Source: JBGSMX01 sp963790405
GTDB lineage: Bacteria; Actinomycetota; Coriobacteriia; Anaerosomatales; JAGXFU01
DNA: 64,000 nucleotides
Reading direction: 5' to 3'
NCBI GenBank assembly: GCA_963790405.1
Contig: CAWBOJ010000003.1
Coordinates: 186,001 to 250,000, forward strand
Every line of letters begins with the position of its first letter. The stretch's first letter is position 1. Position numbers and translations under genes: made by a program. Under the pieces are notes generated by a model. The model was given only the letters and a program-made list of their open reading frames with translations. It did not search any database and was not told the origin of the DNA. Positions 18,157 to 26,250 of this stretch are shown piece by piece.

Positions 18157-19549
18157 ATGGAAGACAACACATCTGCCCCCGGTTCGGAGGAGACCACCCC
18201 CTCCGAGGAGATAGTCAGCCCGCAGGCGCCACAAACACCTGCCCCGGAGCCCGAACCCGCTCCGGAACCCCCCGTCGCCACACAGCCCCCTGTGGCGGCC
18301 TACGTGCCGCCAGCGCCGCTCCCTACCCCCGCCTCTGCTTCGCCGGAGTCCGGAACACACGGCGTCTCGGTCGGCGGCGCGGTAGCCATAGCCTTGGTCT
18401 GCGCTCTGTTCTTCGGAGGCATCGCCGGGGCAATGGCCGGCTTCGCCGGTTCACGAATCAGCGATCGACACCGGCGGCCCGACCACTGTGCGGCCGGACT
18501 CCATCACGGTCGTCCCGTCGGAGACCGACGAACCCATCGTCGCGGCCGCTGCCGCGGCTCTACCGGCAGTGGTCAACATCGATGTCTCCGGAGCCCCCGT
18601 CACCGACGACACCGGTGAGCTGCCGCAAGGCCATCCCGGCGTTCCGACGACCGGCAACGGTTCCGGAGTCGCCTGGAAGTCCACCGGTGACGGAGGCACC
18701 TACATCCTGACGAACAACTCATGTTGTCGAAGACGCCGAGACGATGATCGTGACCGGCGACGGACCGCGAACGTCACGAGGCGACCGTCGTCGGTACGGA
18801 TCCAGACACAGACATCGCGGTCGTTCGTATCGACGTCGAGCTACCCCTCATCGAGATCGCCGATTCCGACGAACTGGCCGTGGGTCAGGCCGTCGTGGCA
18901 ATCGGCTCGCCCTACGGTCTGTCGCAATCCGTCAGCGCGGGCGTCGTCTCGGCCCTCGGTCGCTCGCTCCCCAACTCCATCTCGAGACCAAGATGGCGTC
19001 TATCCGCTCGTCGATGTGATTCAGACCGACGCCGCCATCAATCCCGGAAACTCGGGTGGTGCACTCGTCGATCGATACGGGCGTCTCATCGGAATCAACA
19101 CCGCGATCTACTCTGATTCGGGCGCGAGTGACGGTATCGGATTCGCCGTCCCGGTCAACACCGCGGTGCGTATCGCCAATGACCTCGTGGACAGAGGCGC
19201 CGCCGACCATCCGTTCCTGGGAATCCTCGGCCGTGACGTCGACGCCGCTCTCGTGGAAGACGAGAACCTGCCCGTCCAAGAGGGCGCGTACATCGTCGAC
19301 ATCACCGCTGGAACCAATGCCGAGAAAGCCGATCTGGAAATCGGCGATGTCATTGTCCAGCTCGACGGAGATGCGATCCGATCGATGGACGATCTCATCC
19401 TCCAGGTTCGTCGGCGCGAGATCGGTGACACCGTGACACTCACGCTCTATAGGGCAGGAGAGCGCATGGAAGTCGACATGGAGGTTGGCGCCAAGCCAGC
19501 GAACCTCAGCATCGAGACCAGCGCTACCCCGAATGGCAGTGGCGACTAG
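18157..19549 (+). pseudogene. HtrA/DegP-type S1C serine protease with PDZ domain, several frameshifts
   Basis: Start ATG 18157 after AAGAGGTG. Residues 1-68 are Pro/Glu-rich and cytoplasmic, then one transmembrane helix (GGAVAIALVCALFFGGIAGA). The protease domain must be pieced from several frames: IVAAAAAALPAVVNIDVSGA; then the His region NNHVVEDAE, readable if one T near 18720 is removed; then DTDIAVVRID with the Asp; AVVAIGSPYGLSQSVSAGVV; and finally VIQTDAAINPGNSGGALVD with the Ser. A PDZ domain follows (GAYIVDITAGTNAEKADLEI). Frame changes occur near 18460, 18720, 18770 and 18985. All three triad residues survive once frames are corrected, so error is at least as likely as decay. Confidence 0.82.
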
Positions 19550-19571
19550 CCATTCTGTGTGCGAAAAGACA

Positions 19572-19606
19572 CGAAGGGCCTCGCTTCTCAGAAGCGAGGC
19601 CCTTCG
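19572..19606. terminator. bidirectional intrinsic terminator
   Basis: A perfect 16-bp stem, CGAAGGGCCTCGCTTC with GAAGCGAGGCCCTTCG and a 3-base loop, lies between the convergent protease and cytochrome genes. On the minus strand it is followed by TCTTTTC; the plus-strand tail is only TCTGTC. Confidence 0.85.
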
Positions 19607-19633
19607 TCTGTCGCTGAATCGCGGTGAGGTTTC

Positions 19634-21034
19634 CTAGTCGTCTTCGGCGGAGGGCTCATCTGCGGACATGTTCGCCGCTCCACTGCGCCGGAACCGCATG
19701 ACCGCGAAGCCGATAATGCCGAACGTAGCGAGAATGCCTCCGAGTCCGACGATCGGTAGCAGAGCGCTCGATCCGCCCCCGTCGCTTTCCGTGGTTCCCG
19801 CATCTCGGCGGATGTCCTCGGAACCGTAAACCGCCTGGGTAGCCGAAACCATCGTGGTCGTCGGAACCTCCACACCAGATTTCTCGGCCATCTCCTCAGA
19901 ACAAGAGCGATAGAGAAGTTCGGCAACGTATCTCTGCCTCGCCGCCGCTCGGCATCGTGAACTCGAACGCGTCAGAAACGACTCTCTTGGGGCGGGATCC
20001 TATCGTCGCTCTCAATGCCGGTTGCATCCCACAGCTCGACCGGCGCGTGTCCCTCGTCGTCTTTGAGAATGGTCCCGAACTCGTGCGTGCCGACAACCTG
20101 TTCGGTGCCGTCGGGCAGAACCGCTTTGACTTCGAGCCACATCTGCCGAACCTCGGTGAGTCCCGTGGGGAGGTAGTGGCCGGCGCCGACGTTGGTGATC
20201 TCGGTCGTATCTTGACTGTCTCACCAGGTGCAACGATCTCGGGAACGTCGAGGTCCAGCGTCGCAGCCGCCTTCAGCCGTTCCGTGGCGCGATCGGTGTC
20301 GCCGAGCGCCACGTTGCCGCCCGCGAAGGTCATCAGGTAGATGTGTTCGCGCTGCGGGCCCTCCGCCTGCGGCCGTACCCGGGTAGGGCTTGGTGACGCC
20401 GGGACCGGGAGTCATGTGGCAGTCCTGGCACACGATCCCCTCGGCCGCATACGGACCGTTCTGCCCACTCGGTGTAGGTCGCCTCAAGATGCAGGCCGTT
20501 GCACAGGATGGTCCACGTTGTGGCAGGCGCCGCAGAACTCGGCGGTTTCGTGGAAGGCTGAGTATGCGGTCTGCGTGAAACGGCGACATGGAGTCGTCGA
20601 ACTGCGCTCGTTTCGTGCCGTCGGGATTGATCGTCTGAGAGACGTTCGCCACAGGCTGGGTCGTTCCGGTCACCTGATGACAGAAGTCGCAAAGCACGCT
20701 CTCCTGGCTTTGCGGTGTGGCCGTCGCCAGATTCAGCGTATCTCGCCCGACATCACCGCGACGGGACCGTGGCAGGACTCGCAAAACGGTCCCAGCGCCC
20801 CTTCGGTCGCCCGGTTCGCCTCGTCCAGCTTGTACCGGTAGATCGGGTCGGTGAGCGCCTTGGCATGCATGGACTTCTGCCAGTCCTCAATCAAGTACGA
20901 ATGACACCCACAGCCTGACACCGGCATGAAGGCGCTCGAGGGCATCGTCCGGCAGACCGCATCGCAACCTGTGGTATCGCCAGCGCTACACACAGCGCTC
21001 CTGCGAGGGCTATCGCCCGATAACGTACTCCCAT
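19634..21034 (-). pseudogene. membrane-anchored multiheme cytochrome c, many frameshifts
   Basis: Start ATG 21034 after GGAGG; signal peptide MGVRYRAIALAGALCVALAI. Heme-binding motifs read across frames: SGCGCHS (one residue short of CxxCH), FCESCHG, LCDFCHQ, FCGACHN and VCQDCHM. A beta-rich C-terminal part contains NVGAGHYLPTG, a motif common in multiheme cytochromes, then a transmembrane helix (LLPIVGLGGILATFGIIGFA) and a short tail ending at 19634. At least five frame changes are needed between 19890 and 20990. The order signal-hemes-anchor suggests an extracytoplasmic electron carrier bound to the membrane. The same dense-indel problem affects both flanking genes. Confidence 0.78.
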
Positions 21035-21235
21035 GCTTCGAACCTCCGTCTCGGGCGTAGTGCACGCCGCTGCGATTCGTGCGGTCCCCATCTAGGTCAA
21101 CTATACGTCGTCCGTGTCTCGCTGCCGCGAAATCACGTCTGCCGATCAAGGCAGCCAGAAGCAAACGGGAATAGACCCGTCCAGGGCGAGAGAAACGAAG
21201 CGTCCGGGTTCACCGGACCGAAAGGAGCATCGACG

Positions 21236-21750
21236 ATGGTCGAGACGTATCGCTGCAAGGGCTGTGGGTACCTGCACGTAGGCCCGGCGCCGGAGAAGCT
21301 GCCCCGTTTGCGGAGCACCGCAGTCCATGTTCGTTGTCTACGATGAGTCACAGCGACCTATCTGGCAGCAAGACTCTCGAGAACCTGCTGGCCGCATTCG
21401 CCGGCGAGTCGCAGGCCAACCGCGTGTACACGCTGTTCCGCCGAATCGCGGAGCTCGAAGGTGCTCCTCAATCGGTTCTCGATGCGTTTGACCGAGCTGC
21501 TGCGCGAGGAGACCGCTCACGCGCTCGGACATCTCGCGTACATGGGCAAGTTCGGCTCGACCGCGGACAACCTGCAAGACCGCAGCAGGCCGGCGAGGAC
21601 TACGAGTGCTCCAACATGTACCCGGGGTTCGCCGAGACCGCCGAGGCTGAGGGCTTTGGCGACATCGCCTACTACTTCCGCTCCGTCGGTCGCTTTGAAA
21701 AGGAGCACCGTGACGGATACAGCAAGGCCCTCGAGGAGCTCGAAGCCTAG
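21236..21750 (+). pseudogene. rubrerythrin with N-terminal rubredoxin-like domain, frameshifted
   Basis: Start ATG 21236 with AAAGGAG eight bases upstream. The first piece, MVETYRCKGCGYLHVGPAPE, gives one CxxC; after a frame change the second follows (CPVCGAPQSMFVVYDE, if one base is corrected near 21300), together a rubredoxin-type Fe(Cys)4 site. The ferritin-like domain follows in two frames: LENLLAAFAGESQANRVYTL, then LLREETAHALGHLAYMGKFG, then GEDYECSNMYPGFAETAEAE and GRFEKEHRDGYSKALEELEA. Metal ligands of the di-iron site are present. It reduces hydrogen peroxide in anaerobes. Rubredoxin first is the reverse rubrerythrin order. Breaks near 21300, 21340, 21470 and 21580. Confidence 0.78.
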
Positions 21751-21754
21751 GCCT

Positions 21755-22810
21755 GTGGTCGACGCGACACACCCGGCAGGAATCAAGGCGTTCGGGCCAA
21801 ACGGGCTTGAGCGTCTTGTCCTCGAACTCGGCGAGCCGAAATATCGCGCACGTCAGATCATGCGCTGGCTCTACGCTCGCGGGGTGTCCTCCTGGGACGA
21901 GATGACCGACGTGCCGGCGGCGCTACGTGCCTCACTCGCCGAGAAGCTCCCTCTCACGACACTCGACCTCGTCGTACGCCAAGAATCTCGCATAGACGAC
22001 ACGCGCAAGTACCTGTGGGGACTCGCCGACGGAGTCGCCATCGAAAGCGTGGGGCTTCCGACGCCCGACCGGCTCACCGTATGCTTCTCAACCCAGGCTG
22101 GATGTGCGATGGGTTGCTCCTTCTGTGCAACAGGCCAGGGAGGACTCGCTCGAAACCTCGCCCCCGGGGAGATGGTCGACCAAGTCCGACTCGTGGGAGC
22201 CGACTTCGAGCGCCGAGTGACCAACGCTGTCGCGATGGGTCAAGGCGAGCCGTTCGCCAACTACAATGCAACGCTTGCCGCACTCCGTATCCTGAACAGC
22301 GCGGACGGGCTGGGTATCGGGGCACGCCACATGACCATATCGACATGTGGACTCACGGCCGGGATCCGGCGCCTTGCCGAGGAGCCGGAGCAATTCACAC
22401 TGGCCGTTTCGCTCCACTCCGCAGTGCAGGGCACGCGTGATCGACTGATGCCGGGTGTGGCCCATATTCCCCTTGGCGAACTGCGGGCTTCGATATCTGA
22501 CTACACGTCCGCAACCGGTCGTCGCGTGACGTTCGAGTACGCGCTCATCGAAGACATAAACGATACCGACGCCGAGGTGGCCGCCCTGGCTCGCTTCTGC
22601 GCAGGCCTGCTATGCCACGTGAACCTCATTCCGGCCAATCCCGTCGTGGACACATCGTTTGGGCGGAGTCGGGATGCGGTGGTTCAGCGATTCGCCCGAA
22701 CACTCTCGCAGGGAGGTGTGGAGGTCACGATCCGCGCCGAGCGGGGCACCGACATCGATGCTGCGTGCGGTCAGCTCCGCCAACGAACGCATGAGACTGG
22801 ATCGATCTAG
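21755..22810 (+). CDS. rlmN: 23S rRNA (adenine-2503-C2)-methyltransferase RlmN
   Basis: 351 residues from GTG 21755, four bases after the rubrerythrin stop. Radical SAM enzyme that methylates A2503 of 23S rRNA and A37 of some tRNAs. Motifs: an N-terminal RNA-binding segment (GEPKYRARQIMRWLYARGVS), AGCAMGCSFCATGQGGLARN with the CxxxCxxC cluster ligands, MGQGEPFANYN, RHMTISTCGL, VSLHSAVQGTRDRLMP, and NLIPANPV. The C-terminal catalytic Cys that follows in RlmN proteins is present (DIDAACGQLR). Its TAG overlaps the stop of the convergent addA in a shared CTAG. Confidence 0.95.
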   Translation: MVDATHPAGIKAFGPNGLERLVLELGEPKYRARQIMRWLYARGVSSWDEMTDVPAALRASLAEKLPLTTLDLVVRQESRIDDTRKYLWGLADGVAIESVGLPTPDRLTVCFSTQAGCAMGCSFCATGQGGLARNLAPGEMVDQVRLVGADFERRVTNAVAMGQGEPFANYNATLAALRILNSADGLGIGARHMTISTCGLTAGIRRLAEEPEQFTLAVSLHSAVQGTRDRLMPGVAHIPLGELRASISDYTSATGRRVTFEYALIEDINDTDAEVAALARFCAGLLCHVNLIPANPVVDTSFGRSRDAVVQRFARTLSQGGVEVTIRAERGTDIDAACGQLRQRTHETGSI

Positions 22811-25800
22811 CGGCGCTGGGCTGTGTCACCTGGAACCGGCAGGGGACAGACACTGCCACCGATCGGACAGTCCGCACACACCGCACGATCCCACCGAGAG
22901 AGGGGGACGTGCGGTCCCGCGACCATCGCAGCGTGGGTCCGTCGCAGATCATCTTCGATCCCCGGGATGTCTGCTGCGGCGTATGCGAACGAGACCCGTT
23001 GTGGCTCACCGTCTTCATCGACAACCTCGGGCCTCACGAACTCGAGACGAACGTGCGTGCAGCCGTCACGCAGAACCGCCAACGCATAGCACCGTGCCTG
23101 CATCTCGTAGCGGTCGCGAAGTACCTCGAGAGCTCCGCTGGTGCCCGTCTTGTAGTCCATGACAATGCCCTGCTCGCCGCGCCGGAGATAGAGGTCCATG
23201 GAGCCTGCGAGGACGAATCCCCTCGCAGGGTCGGGGTGTGCGATCCCCGTCTGGAACGGCACCTCTGCACGAGCGTTCTCCGCGACGTTGAGTTCAGCCC
23301 AGACGCGCGAGGCGATCAATGCCTCACCCGCCGCCTGCAGACGCTCCCCTTCCTCCATTCCGAGTCCGTACCTGTTCGCGACGCGCTCCGCCTCGCTTGC
23401 CACGGAGCCAGGCGAATCCACCTGAGCCTTCATCAGCGCGTGCAAGGCGGTGCCGAATCGTCGCGGATCCCCCTCGATTGATAGATTCAGAGCGCCAACC
23501 CTCCACAGCCGAGTGGCGAGGAATCGCAGCGAGCACGTCTCGAACGCAACAACATCGCTGTATGTCACATGGGCGAGGTGCTCGCCGGGTCGTCCTATCG
23601 AAATCGCACTTCCGCACGCACCCTCGTGCGCCAGTCTCGGGTCTTGAGCGGCGCTTGGAGGGTGCCCCTGTTCTGCGACTGGCGCGTTTTCGGCAGGGGC
23701 CGTCCGTCCATCGCGTGTCATGATGCCTACCGCGGCATCGCTCCCCGCCAACCGGACAATGCCGTCCAGCTCCGCATGTACATCCATCTCCATGGCTTGC
23801 CGAACCCACGCCAGAGGGGAGTTCTGGGTCGCTGGCTTGTCCAGATTCGCTGCCCCCGACAGCACGAGAACCTCCTCGGCTCGCGTGCACGCTACGTACA
23901 GGAGGCGCTTGGCCTCCGCCGCCTCCTCCGCTTTGTCCTGGCGGTCGAATTCTTCGAACAAGGGAGTTCCAACGGCGTCCGCAACATCATCGGAAGGAGC
24001 CGACACTGCCACACGCACATGCTCGCCATCGAACTCCGTACGAACGATGCCACTGCCTGACCTCACCGCAACGCCTAGTTCGGGAACGACGACCACCGGA
24101 AACTCCAAGCCTTTAGAGGCGTGGATGCTCATGATGCGTACGCCGGGCATGTGCTCGTCAGCGAGTGCGGCAGGGCGTTCATGATCGCCGAGCCGTTCCT
24201 TCGCATCCAGATACTCCAGAAACGCGATGATACCCCCGTCGTCTGCGCGCTCGAACGCCGCCGCCATGCGTGCGAGTTTCAGCACATTGGCGTACGCGCG
24301 TCGCCCTTGCTCTCCCCCGCCGAGCAACCACAGATCGTAGGCGCTCTCCTCGACCGCTCGCAGAATGACTTCGGACAAGCTCGATCCTCCCAGTCGCCGC
24401 CGGGCTCTCTCGACGAGCTCGACCGCTTCGCGCGCTGCTTCTCGATCATCCGATCCGACGAGCCCACACTCGACGAGTGACTTCCACAAGCCGCCCGGCC
24501 CCGCAGCCCGCGCGGGGTCATTCCCGAGCTGCCACAGCGCATCCAGGCTCAGCGAAGTCATGGGAGAACCGAGATACATGGCCAGGGCCTCATCGTCACC
24601 CCCATTCACTACGGTGCGACAGAAGGCGCGAAGGTACGTTGTCTCCGCCTGGCCGAAGAACCGACTCCCGCCAACGATGAATGCCGGTATCGACCGCGCC
24701 TCAAGCGCATGTGCGTACTCGGCAGCGTGCGTGTAGGTTCTGAGCAAGATGACGCATTCGCCGGGCTCGAATTCATCGAGCAGGGCCTCGATTCGCTCGG
24801 CCACTGATTCGCACTCGACGAAACGGGCAGTCGAGTCGCCGCGTCCCTCCTTGTGCACGAACACGACCTCGATTCGCGGCTTGCCTGCCGGAACCCTCGG
24901 CTTCTCCGGCTCTTGTCGGCCTGGCAGCAGCCCTACGAAGTCCTGCGCTCCGAACAGCGCGTCATGCGAAAACAGCGCATTTACAAAACCAAGGATGTCC
25001 GGGTGCGAACGGTAATTCCTCGCAAGCGACACTCGACGTGCGCCAGCTCGCTCCATCGTTTCGTTGTGCGATGCGTACACCCCGATGTCTGCACCCCGGA
25101 ATCGATATATTGACTGTCGTCCATCGCCTACCGTACACAGATTGTCCGAGGCCAGTTCACCGACCAACGCAAGCTGCAAGGCGTCTGTGTCCTGGAACTC
25201 GTCAACCATCACAATTCTGAACAGCCGACGGTAGCGCCGCGCGATATCCGGACGATTCTGCAGAAGGTGAAGGGTGTGACGCTGCAGGTCATCGAAGTCG
25301 AGCAATCCTTGTTCGCTCTTGGCTCTCCTGTAGGTCTCGATGTGTATGCGCGCTAGATCTTGAAGCGCAGCGGCGTGACCGGCCAGCTCGGTTGCGACTG
25401 CTTGGGAAAGCAGAGTGGCGCGCCGCTCGGCTATCTCCTCGCATAGGTCGGCGGCTTCTTTCACCGCCCGTCGCTGCGTGTAGCCGGCAAGGGCCCGACG
25501 AATCTCGCGCGCCAGCTCTTGCTCATCAAGTCGGCCTTCGTCCAATCCTGCGAGCGACTCCACAACCCCCGCACACTGTTCGATGTGCTTGACCATCGTT
25601 GCACTGGTTTCACGTCCGCAAGCCCCCAGCCGCGCGTTTGCGATCGCGAAGAACTCGCGTGCTTCCCGCAGCAGTGAGATCGCATCGGCGTGGCTCTCCA
25701 GCGATATCGCCTCCGCGGCAAGACCTCGCACCTCGATCGCTCTGGCTAGTGTCCTCACCGCCAGGCGCACCTGCTCATAGCTGTAGGTTGCAAAGAGATT

Positions 25801-26250
25801 CGCGCCCTGAGAAGTCATGCTCAGCTCAGTCGCCGCACATTCGAAGGCGTCTTCCTCAAGCCGTGAGGCTGTGATTCCTTCGGCAACACGGAAATACGGG
25901 TCCAGCCCTGCCTCCAGCGCGTGTTGCCGAAGAATCCGGCTGCACAGTGCATGGATCGTGGAAATCCACGCCGAATCGACCCGTCGAGCCTCGGCGTGTC
26001 GCCCTGCACAGCGAAGAGCGTCTCGGACGCGTTCCGCGAGTTCGCCGGCTGCCTTCTCCGTGAACGTGATTGTTGCAATCTGCCCGACTTCTGCAGGAAG
26101 CCAGCTGTCGTCTTCGATCCCGACCACGGCGTTGACGAACCGCTGCGCGAGAGTCCTTGTCTTTCCGGAGCCCGCACCAGCGTCAATGAGCAACGGTCCG
26201 GCCAGGTGACACGCAGCAGACAGCTGCTCTCGGTTCAGCTCCGTACTCAT
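22807..26250 (-). CDS. addA: AddA-type helicase-nuclease subunit
   Basis: 1147 residues, UvrD-like superfamily 1A helicase fused to a RecB-type nuclease. Walker A DAGAGSGKTRTLAQRF, motif II MVDEFQDTDALQ, motif III GDGRQSIYRFRGAD, motif V-like IMSIHASKGLEFPVVVVPEL, motif VI LYVACTRAEE. The C-terminal PD-(D/E)xK nuclease has GSMDLYLRRGEQGIVMDYKT. Processes double-strand breaks to 3' tails for RecA. The start overlaps the addB stop by four bases (ATGA), indicating translational coupling. Confidence 0.9.
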   Translation of the reverse strand: MSTELNREQLSAACHLAGPLLIDAGAGSGKTRTLAQRFVNAVVGIEDDSWLPAEVGQIATITFTEKAAGELAERVRDALRCAGRHAEARRVDSAWISTIHALCSRILRQHALEAGLDPYFRVAEGITASRLEEDAFECAATELSMTSQGANLFATYSYEQVRLAVRTLARAIEVRGLAAEAISLESHADAISLLREAREFFAIANARLGACGRETSATMVKHIEQCAGVVESLAGLDEGRLDEQELAREIRRALAGYTQRRAVKEAADLCEEIAERRATLLSQAVATELAGHAAALQDLARIHIETYRRAKSEQGLLDFDDLQRHTLHLLQNRPDIARRYRRLFRIVMVDEFQDTDALQLALVGELASDNLCTVGDGRQSIYRFRGADIGVYASHNETMERAGARRVSLARNYRSHPDILGFVNALFSHDALFGAQDFVGLLPGRQEPEKPRVPAGKPRIEVVFVHKEGRGDSTARFVECESVAERIEALLDEFEPGECVILLRTYTHAAEYAHALEARSIPAFIVGGSRFFGQAETTYLRAFCRTVVNGGDDEALAMYLGSPMTSLSLDALWQLGNDPARAAGPGGLWKSLVECGLVGSDDREAAREAVELVERARRRLGGSSLSEVILRAVEESAYDLWLLGGGEQGRRAYANVLKLARMAAAFERADDGGIIAFLEYLDAKERLGDHERPAALADEHMPGVRIMSIHASKGLEFPVVVVPELGVAVRSGSGIVRTEFDGEHVRVAVSAPSDDVADAVGTPLFEEFDRQDKAEEAAEAKRLLYVACTRAEEVLVLSGAANLDKPATQNSPLAWVRQAMEMDVHAELDGIVRLAGSDAAVGIMTRDGRTAPAENAPVAEQGHPPSAAQDPRLAHEGACGSAISIGRPGEHLAHVTYSDVVAFETCSLRFLATRLWRVGALNLSIEGDPRRFGTALHALMKAQVDSPGSVASEAERVANRYGLGMEEGERLQAAGEALIASRVWAELNVAENARAEVPFQTGIAHPDPARGFVLAGSMDLYLRRGEQGIVMDYKTGTSGALEVLRDRYEMQARCYALAVLRDGCTHVRLEFVRPEVVDEDGEPQRVSFAYAAADIPGIEDDLRRTHAAMVAGPHVPLSRWDRAVCADCPIGGSVCPLPVPGDTAQRR

